DNA of 64,000 bases from Planctomycetaceae bacterium (GCA_947490615.1 CANLHK010000004.1:1-64000); one strand, 5' to 3'. Counted from the stretch's first letter, positions 7,366 to 17,051 are shown. The notes: generated by a model from the sequence alone, not told the origin. Numbers and translations are program-made.

Positions 7366-9866
7366 AGCGAACCGAACCAGCGGCGGCCCTCGGCCATCGC
7401 GTTGAATCCGCGTGTTCGCACTGCGGCCTCCCGGTTCCTCTCGCCGAGGCACGGGTTGGTGACGACCAACAATTCTGCTGCGGCGGTTGTCGCGCCGTCT
7501 ATGGCGCGCTCCATGAATGCGGCCTTGAACAGTACTACGAGCTGCGCGATCGCGAGCGGATGAGCGAGGCGACCCAGGCGGAACCAGCGCATGTCTCAGG
7601 CCGCGGCTTCGAGCATCTCGACGATCCTGCATTCTTGACGGCGCAGACGGCGTGCGATGCTGCAGGTGTTCGCAGCGTCGAACTGCGCATCGATGGCATT
7701 CGCTGCGGAGCGTGCGTGTGGTTGCTTGAGGCGATGCCGCGCATCGTCCGCGGCGTTCTCTCGGTTCGCGTCGACTCGGCGCGTGGTCTCACGCGGCTCA
7801 TTTGGGACGATCGGATCATCGCGCTTTCTGCCATCGCAAAGCGATTCGATGCGCTTGGCTATCAGCTCCATGCCTTTGGCGATCCGGAAGCCGTCGTGCG
7901 CGAGCGCGCCATCCATCGCGCGTGGATTGTGCGCATGGGAGTCGCGGGTGCCATCGCCAGCAACGCCATGGCGGTCGCGTTCGCGCTCTATGGCGGATTG
8001 CTCACCGAAATGGCGCAGTCGTATCGTCTGTTCTTCCAATGGTGCTCGGTGGCACTGGCCGTGCTCGCGGTGGCCTGGCCTGGCCGTGTGTTTCTTATCA
8101 ACGCCGTGACCGCCTTGCGTGCGCGCACGCCACACATGGATGTTCCGGTCGCGTTTGGCCTCGTTGCAGCGGTCGGTGCGGGCATCATCGCGACGGTCCA
8201 AGGCACGGGCTCGATCTACTGCGAGAGCGCAGCGATGCTGGTGTTTCTGCTGCTGGTCGGCCGATTCGTGCAGTATGGACGACAGCGGCGCGCGCGCGAA
8301 CAGGTCGAGCTTCTTCTGGCCATCGTTCCGTCCGTCGCGCGCAAGGTCACGCAGGAGCATGGTCGCGAGAAGTTGATCGAGGTTGCCATGGGCGCATTGG
8401 TCCCGGGCGACATCGTGGAGGTTCCCGCGGGAGAAGCCTCACCTGCAGACGGACGACTGCTCACGGATTCTGCGCATCTTGATCTCGCGCATCTCACGGG
8501 TGAGTCGCGCCCAGTGCGCATTGAGCGCGGCGGACCGATCTATGCCGGTTCGCGCGTCTTGGAATCGCCGATGCGCGTCGAGGTCACGGTGTCAGGGACC
8601 GAGACACGCGCCGCGCGGCTGCTCGCGTTGGTGCGCGAGGCGGGCGAACGGCGCGCTCCGATTGTCGAGCTTGCCGATCGCGTCTCAGCGTGGTTCCTTC
8701 CGACCATCGTCGTGGCCGCGCTGGTCACGATCCTTTGGTGGTGGCCACGCATCGGTGCGGAACAGGCCTTGGCGCGCGCGGTCGCGATGCTCGTGGTGAC
8801 CTGTCCGTGTGCGTTGGGCCTCGCAACGCCGTTGGCGGTTGTCGCAGGAATCGGCAAGGGCGCGCGACGCGGCGTTCTTGTGAAGGGCGGTGATGTCTTG
8901 GAGCGCGCGTCGAAGCCAGGCACGCTGGTGCTCGACAAGACCGGCACCGTGACCGAAGGCCGCACGCGCGCGATTCGATGGATCGGTGAACCGAGCGCGC
9001 TTGCCGATGCAGCGTGCGTCGAGATGCACAGCGCGCATCCGGTTGCCCGCGCCGTCGTCGATGGATTTGGCGAATCGGCGGGCGCGCAAGCGAAAGCCGT
9101 GGGCGTGCGCGAGATTCCTGGCCTTGGAATCGAAGGCCGCGTCGGCGCGAAATTGGTCCGCGTCGGAAGCATGCGCTTCATGCGCGAGCGTTCAGCCACC
9201 GTGTCCGACGAGGTGCAGACCTACGCGGCGGAGTGCACGGTTGCGGGACTGGCTCCGCTCTTCATCGCCATCGATGGCTGCGTCGCCGCAGTGATTGGTA
9301 TCGGCGATCCGATTCGCGCGGACGCTCGGAGCACGGTGTCGCGGTTGCAACGCGCGGGCTGGAAGATCGTGCTGGCCTCGGGCGATGATCCTGTTGTGAC
9401 CTCGGGTGTAGCGAAGGCTCTCGGTCTTGAAGCTCGAAATGCGCACGGCGGGCTCTCGCCTGAGGAGAAGCTGGCGTTTGTCCTGCGCGCCGATCTCGCG
9501 CGTCCCGTCGTGATGGTGGGCGATGGCGTCAACGATCTTGCGGCACTTGCCGCGGCCGATGTTGGCGTCGCGGTTCGCAATGGTGCGCAGGCATCGCATC
9601 ATGTTGCCGATGTCTGTCTTGCCGCCCGCGGCCTTCGGCCTCTTGAGCGATTCATCGTGGGTTCACGCAGCACGATGCGGGCGATCCGTGTGAATCTCGC
9701 GGTGAGTGTGGGCTACAACGCAGCGGGCGGCGTGTTGGCGTTTGCTGGATTGGTGAACCCACTGGTCGCTGCGATCCTCATGCCATTGAGCGGACTCACG
9801 GTGCTGGTCCTGGCACTGCGTATGCCGTCCTTTGCTCTTCCAGACTCTCCCAAGGAGGAACGCTGA
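7362..9866 (+). CDS. ccoI: Copper-translocating P-type ATPase CcoI/FixI
   Basis: The 834-residue protein has a cysteine-rich N-terminal domain (CSHCG near 18, CCGGCRAVY near 38), a heavy-metal-associated domain with GIRCGAC near 112, eight expected membrane helices, the ion-binding CPC in VTCPCALGLATPL near 478, the phosphorylation motif DKTGT near 525, and GDGVND near 719. HSAHPVARAVV is the HP nucleotide-binding motif of P1B ATPases. CcoI exports copper across the inner membrane for the CuB site of cbb3 oxidase. The start overlaps the preceding stop (ATGA) and the stop overlaps ccoS (TGATG). Confidence 0.96.
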   Translation: MKRTEPAAALGHRVESACSHCGLPVPLAEARVGDDQQFCCGGCRAVYGALHECGLEQYYELRDRERMSEATQAEPAHVSGRGFEHLDDPAFLTAQTACDAAGVRSVELRIDGIRCGACVWLLEAMPRIVRGVLSVRVDSARGLTRLIWDDRIIALSAIAKRFDALGYQLHAFGDPEAVVRERAIHRAWIVRMGVAGAIASNAMAVAFALYGGLLTEMAQSYRLFFQWCSVALAVLAVAWPGRVFLINAVTALRARTPHMDVPVAFGLVAAVGAGIIATVQGTGSIYCESAAMLVFLLLVGRFVQYGRQRRAREQVELLLAIVPSVARKVTQEHGREKLIEVAMGALVPGDIVEVPAGEASPADGRLLTDSAHLDLAHLTGESRPVRIERGGPIYAGSRVLESPMRVEVTVSGTETRAARLLALVREAGERRAPIVELADRVSAWFLPTIVVAALVTILWWWPRIGAEQALARAVAMLVVTCPCALGLATPLAVVAGIGKGARRGVLVKGGDVLERASKPGTLVLDKTGTVTEGRTRAIRWIGEPSALADAACVEMHSAHPVARAVVDGFGESAGAQAKAVGVREIPGLGIEGRVGAKLVRVGSMRFMRERSATVSDEVQTYAAECTVAGLAPLFIAIDGCVAAVIGIGDPIRADARSTVSRLQRAGWKIVLASGDDPVVTSGVAKALGLEARNAHGGLSPEEKLAFVLRADLARPVVMVGDGVNDLAALAAADVGVAVRNGAQASHHVADVCLAARGLRPLERFIVGSRSTMRAIRVNLAVSVGYNAAGGVLAFAGLVNPLVAAILMPLSGLTVLVLALRMPSFALPDSPKEER

Positions 9867-10078
9867 TGGAGCTCGTGTACATCGCACTTCCTGTGGCCTT
9901 ACTCATCGGCGGTGTCGCGCTGGGGGCCTTCATTTGGGCTGCGCGCGACGATCAGTTCGAGGACTTGGACACGCCGCCGCGGCGCGCGATCTTCGATGAT
10001 GTGGCGGTCAAACCTGATCGGCCCACCGTGAACGGGGCGCATTCGAGCCGTGAGCCGCTCGACACGCGGCAATCCTGA
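9866..10078 (+). CDS. ccoS: cbb3 oxidase maturation protein CcoS
   Basis: The 70-residue protein has one N-terminal helix (IALPVALLIGGVALGAFIWA) followed by ARDDQFEDLDTPPRRAIFDD. The pattern FxWAxxxxQFEDLxxPxxRxxxDD after a single helix is diagnostic of CcoS. CcoS is needed for copper and haem insertion into the oxidase. AGGAGG at 9854-9859 and the TGATG overlap with ccoI support this start. It is the last gene of the cco operon. Confidence 0.93.
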   Translation: MELVYIALPVALLIGGVALGAFIWAARDDQFEDLDTPPRRAIFDDVAVKPDRPTVNGAHSSREPLDTRQS

Positions 10079-10086
10079 GTTACTTT
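10059..10086 (+). promoter_or_regulatory. Promoter placing GTG start at +1 (leaderless)
   Basis: TCGACA (10059-10064), 16 bases, TACTTT (10081-10086), then exactly six bases to the GTG at 10093. No Shine-Dalgarno is present. The -35 differs from TTGACA at one base. Confidence 0.55.
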
Positions 10087-10092
10087 CGAAGC

Positions 10093-11823
10093 GTGACGCG
10101 ATCCTGTCGGCGATGGTGCATGGCGATGGTCTTCACGGCAGGTGCCGTGGCGGCGATCTCGTCCGCGCAATCCACCTTGCATTTCACCGATGTCTCTGCG
10201 GGAAGTGGTCTCGATCAGTTCTCGCACAATCCCAACGCGCTTGCAGTCCCAGGTCTCAATGAGTGGACCATGGGCGGCTTGGGTGTTGCCGACTTTGACG
10301 GTGACGGACTGGTCGATGTCTTTGTGCCGCGCGGCGGTGTTGGGACCGATCGGCTCTTCATGAATCGTGGCGATGGGACTTTCGTGAACGAGGCGGCAGT
10401 GCGCGGAGTCGCGGCGGTGCACGCTGGAAACGGCGTTGCCTGCGCGGACTTCGACGCCGACGGCGACTTCGACATCTTTCTGACGAGTTACGGCAGTGGC
10501 AGCGACAACCTTGGTGAGGTTGGTCGACATCGCCTGTATCGCAACGATGGCGGAGTGTTTACCGAAATCGCTGCCGCGGTCGGTGTCGCGACGAGCAGTT
10601 CCACCAGTGCGACCGCCAACGGCGCTGCGTGGGGCGACATTGATCTCGATGGCGATCTTGATCTTGCGGTGTGCGGTTGGTCGGCGAGCGTGGCGGGCAA
10701 TCGCGTGTTTCGAAACGATGGCGGAGTGTTCACCGACATCACGGGTGCAGGCTTCATCGTGCAGGGAACTTGGGGATTTCAGCCGTTGTTCGTGGACACC
10801 ACGGGCGATGGATTTCCCGAACTCCTCATCGCAGCGGATTTCCAGACCAGTCGTGCGTTTCGCAACCGACGCGATGGGACCTTCGTGCTGGCGACCGACG
10901 AGTTCGGCATGGGTGTGGATCGCAACGGCATGGGAGTCTGCGTCGGCGACTTCGATCGAAACGGCGCCGTCGATACTTATGTGACGAGCATCTACATGGA
11001 TGTTCCTCCTGCGCGCGCCCACAACGGAAACGCGCTCTACCTCAACAGTGGTGAGGGTGTGTGCGAGCAAGACGCCGCCGCGCGCGGTTGCGTCGATGGC
11101 GGTTGGGGTTGGGGCGCGGTTGCTGCGGACTTCGACCACGATGGTTGGGAGGAGATCGCCGAAGTCAATGGACGCAACGGTGGCGAGTGGATTGGTGAGC
11201 AGGAATACATCTTCCACAACGACGGCGGCAGTTTCGTGCGCGCAGGTGCCGAGACGGGCGTCACGCTCGCCGCAGACGCGCGCTGTGTCGCGACGCTCGA
11301 TTACGACCGCGATGGCGATCTCGACTTGGTTCTCCTTGCGAACAGCGGACCGCTTCGGCTTTACCGAAACGACTCGAAGCGGGTCGGTCGTTGGCTTGAA
11401 CTCGACCTTGAGGGTGGCGGCCTTGGCGCCCTCAGCGAGGTCACGTTTGCGACAAGTTCGGGCGTCGAGACGGTGCGCCGTTGGGTGCATTCAGGGAGCG
11501 GCTACCAATCGAGTCACGACCCCGTGGTGCACTTCGGTCTGCCGACGAGCGCACGAGTGGCCGAGGTGCGCGTGCTCTGGCCGAGCGGGCAAACCACAGT
11601 GATTCCCGCGATGGAACTCGATGTGCGTCACGAGGTCGCGCGGCCACTGCGCGCGGACTTGGATGGAGATGGACTCGTTGGCGGCGCCGATCTTGTGCAT
11701 CTGTTTGCCGTGTGGGGCGCAAAGGACCGCTCCGACCGAGCGATGCGCGCCGCCGACCTCCAACTCGACGGAATCGTGAACCATCGCGACCTTGCGGCGC
11801 TCCTCTCTGCGTGGTCCCGCTGA
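10093..11823 (+). CDS. Exported VCBS/FG-GAP repeat protein with ASPIC/UnbV domain and C-terminal dockerin-like repeats
   Basis: The 576-residue protein begins with a signal peptide (basic MTRSCRRW, hydrophobic core, likely cut after ISSAQS). A long run of calcium-binding-type repeats follows (DFDGDGLVDVF, DFDADGDFDIF, DIDLDGDLDLAV, DYDRDGDLDLVL), as in VCBS/FG-GAP beta-propellers. An ASPIC/UnbV-type domain with VRVLWPSGQTTVI lies near residue 500. The last 60 residues carry two dockerin-like duplicates (DLDGDGLVGGADLVHLFAVW and DLQLDGIVNHRDLAALLSAW). It is probably secreted or surface-bound. No ligand or enzyme activity can be assigned. The GTG start is supported by a TACTTT -10 six bases upstream. 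Confidence 0.85.
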   Translation: MTRSCRRWCMAMVFTAGAVAAISSAQSTLHFTDVSAGSGLDQFSHNPNALAVPGLNEWTMGGLGVADFDGDGLVDVFVPRGGVGTDRLFMNRGDGTFVNEAAVRGVAAVHAGNGVACADFDADGDFDIFLTSYGSGSDNLGEVGRHRLYRNDGGVFTEIAAAVGVATSSSTSATANGAAWGDIDLDGDLDLAVCGWSASVAGNRVFRNDGGVFTDITGAGFIVQGTWGFQPLFVDTTGDGFPELLIAADFQTSRAFRNRRDGTFVLATDEFGMGVDRNGMGVCVGDFDRNGAVDTYVTSIYMDVPPARAHNGNALYLNSGEGVCEQDAAARGCVDGGWGWGAVAADFDHDGWEEIAEVNGRNGGEWIGEQEYIFHNDGGSFVRAGAETGVTLAADARCVATLDYDRDGDLDLVLLANSGPLRLYRNDSKRVGRWLELDLEGGGLGALSEVTFATSSGVETVRRWVHSGSGYQSSHDPVVHFGLPTSARVAEVRVLWPSGQTTVIPAMELDVRHEVARPLRADLDGDGLVGGADLVHLFAVWGAKDRSDRAMRAADLQLDGIVNHRDLAALLSAWSR

Positions 11824-11844
11824 GCAGCGGGCAACGCTCCGCCG

Positions 11845-11850
11845 TACCAT
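11845..11850 (+). promoter_or_regulatory. -10-like hexamer upstream of transketolase
   Basis: TACCAT lies 63 bases before the GTG start that carries a Shine-Dalgarno, so this transcript would have a short leader. A TTG twelve bases downstream (11863) is in frame but has no ribosome site. Confidence 0.35.
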
Positions 11851-11913
11851 CCGCCCCGACTCTTGCCAGCGGACGCACTGGCCTCCAACGACGCTTTCAA
11901 ACAGGAGTTTTTC

Positions 11914-14070
11914 GTGACGAACGCGATGAGCAACGCCATGACCGCCTTTCCACTTCAACACGCTGGCACCCCAGCCGGAACTCCCGACATCGACAACCTC
12001 GCGATCAACACGATCCGAACGCTTTCGATGGATGCGGTGCAAGCGGCGGATTCTGGTCACCCAGGAACTCCGATGGCGCTTGCGCCGGTGGCCTACGCGC
12101 TCTGGCAGGATGTGCTGCGCTTTGATCCCGCGCACCCCAAGTGGGCGAACCGCGATCGCTTCGTGCTCTCCAATGGCCACGCCTCGATGTTGCTCTACTC
12201 GATGTTGCATCTGAGCTCGGTGCAGCGCGTCGATCATCACGGTCACCGCACCGGTGAGTTGGCGGTGCCGCTGGAAGACATCAAGCGATTCCGTCAGCTC
12301 GGTTCACTGTGCCCTGGACACCCCGAGTCGCATTTGACTTCGGGCGTTGAGACCACGACGGGCCCGCTCGGACAGGGACTCGCGACGAGCGTCGGCATGG
12401 CGATGGCTTCGAAGTGGCTCGGTGCGCGCTACAACCGACCCGGCTATCCGCTTTTTGACTTCCGCGCGTGGGCGATCTGCGGCGACGGCTGCTTGATGGA
12501 GGGCATCTCTGGTGAAGCCGCGTCCCTCGCGGGTCACCTCGGTTTGTCGAATCTCTGCTGGATCTACGACAACAACAAGATCACCATTGAAGGCTCGACC
12601 GATCTCGCGTACTCCGACGACGTCGCGGCGCGCTTTGCTGGTTACGGATGGAATGTGCTGCGCGTTGGTGATGCGAACGATCTCAAGCAACTCGTGCGCG
12701 CCTACGAGACGGCGCGTCGCGCGACCGATCGCCCGACCATGATCATTGTCGACAGCCACATCGGCTACGGCGCGCCGAAGAAGCAGGACACCGCGAGCGC
12801 CCACGGCGAGCCGCTCGGCGAGGAAGAGATCAAGGCCACGAAGCGCGGCTACGGTTGGCCTGAAGATGCGAAGTTCCTCGTACCTGACGGCGTGCGTGAG
12901 CGCTTTACCGAGAAGGTCGGCGCGCGCGGTGCAACGATGTCTGCCGAGTGGACAGCGCACTTTGAGGCGTATGCCAAGGCGTATCCGTGGCTCGCGGATG
13001 AAGTGCGAACCATGCTCGCGCGCGGACTTCCTGAAGGCTGGGACAAGGACATCAAGCCGTTCCCCGCCGACGCCAAGGGAAACGCCAGTCGCAACACTTC
13101 GGGGCAGGTGCTCAACCAGATCGCCAAGAATGTGCCGTGGCTCATCGGCGGCAGCGCGGACTTGGCGCCGAGCACCAAGACGCTCTTGACCTTTGACGGA
13201 GCTGGCGGGTTCCAGCGCGATGTCTTCGGCGGTCGCAACTTGCACTTTGGCATTCGCGAGCACGCGATGGCTGCGATCTGCAATGGTCTGACGCTCTCGG
13301 GATTGCGCGCGTACGGGGCGGGTTTCCTCATCTTCAGCGACTACGCGCGCGGCGGCATTCGCTTGAGCGCAATCATGGAACTGCCCGTCCTGCACATCTT
13401 CACGCACGACTCGATCTATGTCGGTGAAGACGGGCCAACCCACCAGCCCATCGAGCAGCTCCTTGGCTTGCGCTCGATTCCACATATGCAGGTCTTCCGA
13501 CCATGCGATGCCAACGAAGTGATCGCCTGCTGGCGCATGGTGATGACTTCCACCAATCACCCCTCGACGCTGGCACTGACGCGACAGAATCTTCCGACAC
13601 TTGATCGAACCAAGTTTGCGCCCGCCGAAGGATGTCGCCGTGGTGCCTATGTGCTCAGCGATTCAGCGAGCGACGCCAAGAAGGGCACGCCCGATGTGCT
13701 CCTCATCGGTTCGGGTAGTGAAGTGCACCTGTGCCTTGCGGCGCAGGAAATCCTTGCGAAAGAAGGCGTGCATGCGCGCGTCGTCTCCATGCCTTGCACC
13801 GCGCTCTTTGACGCGCAGGATGAGGCGTATCGCGGCAGCGTGCTGCCGTCGGCGGTGCGCGCACGCGTGACCTGCGAAGCCTCGAGCACGATGGGTTGGG
13901 ACCGCTATGCAGGTCTCGATGGCGAGTGCGTGGGCATGACCGGGTTTGGCGCGAGCGCACCAGCGAAAGATGTTGCGGCGCACTTTGGGTTCACGCCTGA
14001 GCGTGTGGCCGAGGCGGCGCGCAAGAGTCTCGCGCGCGTGCGCGGCGCGGTCGCAGGAGGTGGGCGTTGA
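11914..14070 (+). CDS. tkt: Transketolase
   Basis: The 718-residue protein is a thiamine-diphosphate enzyme that moves two-carbon units between sugar phosphates in the pentose phosphate and Calvin cycles. Motifs include DSGHPGTPM, FVLSNGHASMLLYSMLHL, GPLGQGLATSVGMAMA, the ThDP fold GDGCLMEGISGEA with DNNKITIEG, and in the pyrimidine domain HDSIYVGEDGPTHQPIEQL. Length fits the family (about 660-700). The GTG at 11914 was chosen because ACAGGAG ends six bases upstream. The rpiB gene follows with overlap, so the two pentose phosphate enzymes are co-transcribed. Confidence 0.97.
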   Translation: MTNAMSNAMTAFPLQHAGTPAGTPDIDNLAINTIRTLSMDAVQAADSGHPGTPMALAPVAYALWQDVLRFDPAHPKWANRDRFVLSNGHASMLLYSMLHLSSVQRVDHHGHRTGELAVPLEDIKRFRQLGSLCPGHPESHLTSGVETTTGPLGQGLATSVGMAMASKWLGARYNRPGYPLFDFRAWAICGDGCLMEGISGEAASLAGHLGLSNLCWIYDNNKITIEGSTDLAYSDDVAARFAGYGWNVLRVGDANDLKQLVRAYETARRATDRPTMIIVDSHIGYGAPKKQDTASAHGEPLGEEEIKATKRGYGWPEDAKFLVPDGVRERFTEKVGARGATMSAEWTAHFEAYAKAYPWLADEVRTMLARGLPEGWDKDIKPFPADAKGNASRNTSGQVLNQIAKNVPWLIGGSADLAPSTKTLLTFDGAGGFQRDVFGGRNLHFGIREHAMAAICNGLTLSGLRAYGAGFLIFSDYARGGIRLSAIMELPVLHIFTHDSIYVGEDGPTHQPIEQLLGLRSIPHMQVFRPCDANEVIACWRMVMTSTNHPSTLALTRQNLPTLDRTKFAPAEGCRRGAYVLSDSASDAKKGTPDVLLIGSGSEVHLCLAAQEILAKEGVHARVVSMPCTALFDAQDEAYRGSVLPSAVRARVTCEASSTMGWDRYAGLDGECVGMTGFGASAPAKDVAAHFGFTPERVAEAARKSLARVRGAVAGGGR

Positions 14071-14543
14071 AGATCGGTGTGGCGTCCGACCACGCGGGCT
14101 TCTCGCTGAAGGAGACGCTCAAGCGAGAGATCGAGGCACTCGGACATACGGTGTTTGATCTCGGCACCCACAGCAGTGAGAGCGTCGACTATCCAGACTT
14201 CGCAGAGAAACTCGGCCTCGCCGTTGCGCGCGGCGAAGTGGAGCGAGGCGTGTTGTTCTGCGGCTCAGGGATCGGCGCGAGTGTGGCCGCGAACAAGATC
14301 CCTGGGATTCGCGCGGGTAATTGCAGCGATACCTACTCGGCGCACCAGGGCGTTGAACACGATGCGATGAACATTCTCGTGCTCGGCGGGCGCACCGTCG
14401 GACCTGCAGTGGCCAGTGAGATGGTCCGCGCGTACCTCGCCGCGGACTACACCCATGAAGCGCGCCACGAGCAGCGATTGGCCAAAGTGATGGCGCTCGA
14501 AGCGCGCTACACCGCACAGCGCGGCGAAGTCACGAAGCGCTGA
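14067..14543 (+). CDS. rpiB: Ribose-5-phosphate isomerase B
   Basis: The 158-residue protein matches RpiB: IGVASDHAGFSLKE at the N-terminus, SVDYPDFAEK, the active-site region GVLFCGSGIGASVAANKIPGIRA, and NILVLGGRTVG. It interconverts ribose 5-phosphate and ribulose 5-phosphate in the cytosol. The start is a TTG overlapping the tkt stop, with GCAGGAGG nine bases upstream. Its partner tkt acts in the same pathway. Confidence 0.96.
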   Translation: MKIGVASDHAGFSLKETLKREIEALGHTVFDLGTHSSESVDYPDFAEKLGLAVARGEVERGVLFCGSGIGASVAANKIPGIRAGNCSDTYSAHQGVEHDAMNILVLGGRTVGPAVASEMVRAYLAADYTHEARHEQRLAKVMALEARYTAQRGEVTKR

Positions 14544-14580
14544 GAGTCGCGCGGCACAGGCGCCGTGAGAAGTGCGAACT

Positions 14581-14623
14581 GGAAAAAGAGAACAGGCGGA
14601 CCGTGTGGTCCGCCTGCTCGTTT
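14581..14623. terminator. Bidirectional terminator between rpiB and the FKBP gene
   Basis: CAGGCGGACC (14593-14602) pairs perfectly with GGTCCGCCTG (14607-14616) around GTGT. The A-rich stretch on the left (GGAAAAAGAGAA) gives a U tract for the minus-strand gene. On the right CTCGTTT gives a weaker tract for rpiB. Confidence 0.8.
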
Positions 14624-14655
14624 GGTGCTTGGTTGTGAGGTGCCCAGTGTCGTGC

Positions 14656-15537
14656 TTACTTGGACGCTGGCGCGGAAGGCGGCGTATCGCTCGAGACGAT
14701 CTCAAGCAACTCAACATCGAACACCAGCGTGGCCTTGGCGGGGATCGGTCCGCGACCGCGCTCACCGTAGGCCAGTCCGTAGGGGATGACGAGCTTGCGC
14801 TTGCCGCCGACCTTCATGCTGCCGACACCTTCGGTCCAGCCTGCGATCACTCCGCCCAGTGGGAAGGTCGCTGGTTGATCGCGGTCGTAGCTCGAATCGA
14901 ACTTGGTGCCGTCGGTGAGCCATCCCGTGTAGTGAACCTTCACGGTTGCTTCGGGGCCGCTTGGCGTGGCGCCCGTGCCGACCACGAGATCGGTGAACAT
15001 CAGACCACTGGGCAGATCAGTGAGTTCGCCCGTAAACGGCGCGCCAGAGAAGCGCGGCTTCTCGGTGTCGCTCACGATGGCGCCATCGTTGGCATTGATG
15101 ACGACTTCGAACGCCTTCGCGCCGGCGTAGATCATGACCTTGGCCACGGCGGGCTCGGTCATGTAGTCAAAGGTCGCCCAACGAACGCCACCATCATGCT
15201 TCTTTTTGGCGATGTCGATCGCAGACTTCATGGTGAGCGTCGGAGCCGTAGCGGCGCCCGTGGTCGCATCGACGATGACCTTGCGGGCCACGCCGCCTGA
15301 AGCCACAGTGATTTCGTACTTGAGCGCGGCGCCCAGCATGGTGCGCGCATCGACGGCGGTGCCGTTGGCGGCCTGCTCGGCGGTCGCGATGGCGGTGTCG
15401 AGCGAGACCTTGCTCGCAGAGAGCGCCTGCTCGACTTCAGCGGGGTCCGCAGGAATGCTGGTGTAATCGGTTTGTGCAGCGGCGGTCATGGTGAGAGCGA
15501 GTCCGCAGAGCGCGGCGACGACATTCTTGGTGTTCAT
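14656..15537 (-). CDS. Exported FKBP-type peptidyl-prolyl isomerase with two N-terminal PepSY-like domains
   Basis: The 293-residue protein has a signal peptide ([22 protein letters not shown]). Two PepSY-like units follow at about residues 35-95 and 105-165 (each with an Ala-rich helix then a strand pattern; the first ends in VIVDATTGA, the second in [11 protein letters not shown]). The C-terminal ~110 residues form an FKBP domain with [48 protein letters not shown] and [12 protein letters not shown]. It likely catalyses proline isomerisation in the periplasm or outside the cell. The start at 15537 was chosen because GGAG lies upstream and a clean signal peptide results. The combination of PepSY and FKBP is unusual. 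Confidence 0.88.
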   Translation of the reverse strand: MNTKNVVAALCGLALTMTAAAQTDYTSIPADPAEVEQALSASKVSLDTAIATAEQAANGTAVDARTMLGAALKYEITVASGGVARKVIVDATTGAATAPTLTMKSAIDIAKKKHDGGVRWATFDYMTEPAVAKVMIYAGAKAFEVVINANDGAIVSDTEKPRFSGAPFTGELTDLPSGLMFTDLVVGTGATPSGPEATVKVHYTGWLTDGTKFDSSYDRDQPATFPLGGVIAGWTEGVGSMKVGGKRKLVIPYGLAYGERGRGPIPAKATLVFDVELLEIVSSDTPPSAPASK

Positions 15538-15560
15538 GAGATGCTCCAGATTGGGTCGGG

Positions 15561-15570
15561 ATGCTAGCAT
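15561..15570. promoter_or_regulatory. Shared divergent -10-like palindrome ATGCTAGCAT
   Basis: The 10-base palindrome gives TAGCAT on both strands, between the divergent FKBP (start 15537) and lipoprotein (start 15640) genes, and could serve as -10 for both. No clear -35 is seen on either side. Confidence 0.35.
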
Positions 15571-15639
15571 GGGAATCTGTCGCCGCTGCAGGGAACTGCG
15601 CGGCCTGCGAAAACTCACGGCTTCACGGAGATGAATCAC

Positions 15640-15924
15640 ATGAAGTTGGGATCGAACCGCGTGGCGCGTTGGACAAGGATCGGTTGCACGATCGGAGTCC
15701 TCGTCCTTACCGCATGCGAGCAGGCGCCCGATGACGAACCGCATGGCGGCGGATACACCGCTGCGCCAGCGCCTGAGCCAGTCTCCGATTCCAGTGCGAC
15801 ACCCAAAGCGAACTCCACTCTCGGCAAGGCCAAGCAGGCCGCCGAGCGCGTCATCAATGAAGATGTCGCGGAGTACAACAAGAAGCTTGAAGCCGCCGCG
15901 GACGATGTGTTCAAGAAGCGCTGA
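15640..15924 (+). CDS. Small lipoprotein of unknown function
   Basis: The 94-residue protein has a lipoprotein signal: basic start ([12 protein letters not shown]), hydrophobic core and lipobox LTAC. The mature part has a Gly/Pro/Ala linker, then a predicted helix ([33 protein letters not shown]) with heptad-like spacing. ATG 15640 is preferred over ATG 15631 because GGAG ends ten bases before it. The function is not recognised; small helical lipoproteins of this kind often bridge membrane and cell wall, which is only a suggestion. Confidence 0.75.
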   Translation: MKLGSNRVARWTRIGCTIGVLVLTACEQAPDDEPHGGGYTAAPAPEPVSDSSATPKANSTLGKAKQAAERVINEDVAEYNKKLEAAADDVFKKR

Positions 15925-15935
15925 GTCCAGCTCGC

Positions 15936-17051
15936 TTAGCCAAGACGATCAGGATTGAGTCCCTTGAGATCGTCGACCACGAAGATGCCGTCCTTGCGGA
16001 TGACTTCGCCATCGAAGGCGATGGTGCCGCCGCCAAAATCACTGCGTTGGATGCAGACGAGATCCCAGTGGATCTCGCTGGTGTTGCCATTGCTCGCCTC
16101 TTCGTAGCAGCGACCAGGTGTGAAGTGGAAGCTGCCCGCGATCTTCTCGTCGAAGAGGATGTCCTGCATCGGGTGGGTGATGTGCGGATTGAATCCGATG
16201 GCAAACTCACCGACATAGCGCGCGCCTTCGTCGGTGTCGAAGATCTCGTTGAGCTTCGTGTTGTCGCCTTGGCAGGTGGCCTCGACGATCTTGCCGTTCT
16301 TGAAGACGAGGCGGACCTTGTCGAAGCTGATGCCGTTGTAGATGGTCGCCGCGTTGTAGGCGAGCACGCCGTTCACGCTGTCGCGCACGGGCGCGGTGAA
16401 GCACTCACCATCGGGAATGTTCTTGTCGCCACAGCAGGGGATGACACCGATGTTCTTGATCGAGAAACTCAAGTCGGTTTCGCCTGGGCCCTTGATGTGG
16501 ACACGGTCGGTCTTGCGCATGCGAACTGCCAGTGGCGCGCAGGCGGCGTCCATCTTGGCGTAGTCGACGCAGCAGACCTTGAAGTAGAAGTCTTCGAACT
16601 CTTCCGTGGGCTTTCCTGCCAGTTGCGCCATCGAAGAGGTCGGCCAGCGCAGGACGCACCACTTAGTCTTGTTCACGCGCTGTTCGAAGTGGACGGGCTT
16701 CGAGTAGAGCCGCGCCGCGCGCTTCATTTGGTCGCTCGGCACGATCGACTGCTCACTGATGTTGAAGCCGCCGCGCAATCCGATGTAGGCCTGCATGCCT
16801 TTCATGCGGTGCAGGTCATGGTCGCTCCAGAGTGTGAGACCTTCTTCCGAACCGCGGTAGAGCTCGGCCATGAGTCGACCCGAACGCTCCGCGATATGGG
16901 CGTGGGCGCCGACGGCGCGTGCGGCACGAACGAGCGCGATCGTCATCTCCACAGGGATGTCGAACGACTCGATGAGGAGATGTTCACCCTTCTGCAATCG
17001 CGTCGAATGGCGAACGAGAAGGTCGGCAAGCTTCGTGTAGCGCGGGTCCAT
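15936..17051 (-). CDS. M29-family (thermophilic) aminopeptidase
   Basis: The 371-residue protein resembles M29 metallo-aminopeptidases (AmpS/PepS type): [27 protein letters not shown] at the start, [12 protein letters not shown] in the middle, [17 protein letters not shown] with metal-ligand Glu, [19 protein letters not shown], and C-terminal EIHWDLV with a conserved His-Asp. It should remove N-terminal residues from peptides in the cytosol. It is the last of a three-gene minus-strand group (ltaE, HAD, this gene), 12 bases after the HAD stop. It also has its own TAGACT hexamer nine bases before the start codon, and that hexamer includes the HAD stop codon. Confidence 0.87.
   Translation of the reverse strand: MDPRYTKLADLLVRHSTRLQKGEHLLIESFDIPVEMTIALVRAARAVGAHAHIAERSGRLMAELYRGSEEGLTLWSDHDLHRMKGMQAYIGLRGGFNISEQSIVPSDQMKRAARLYSKPVHFEQRVNKTKWCVLRWPTSSMAQLAGKPTEEFEDFYFKVCCVDYAKMDAACAPLAVRMRKTDRVHIKGPGETDLSFSIKNIGVIPCCGDKNIPDGECFTAPVRDSVNGVLAYNAATIYNGISFDKVRLVFKNGKIVEATCQGDNTKLNEIFDTDEGARYVGEFAIGFNPHITHPMQDILFDEKIAGSFHFTPGRCYEEASNGNTSEIHWDLVCIQRSDFGGGTIAFDGEVIRKDGIFVVDDLKGLNPDRLG

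Noticed and set aside
11863-11913. TTG at 11863 as the transketolase start, twelve bases after TACCAT
   Set aside because: A GTG at 11914 has a good AGGAG Shine-Dalgarno at six bases and fits the family N-terminus better. TTG is a poor start for leaderless mRNA.
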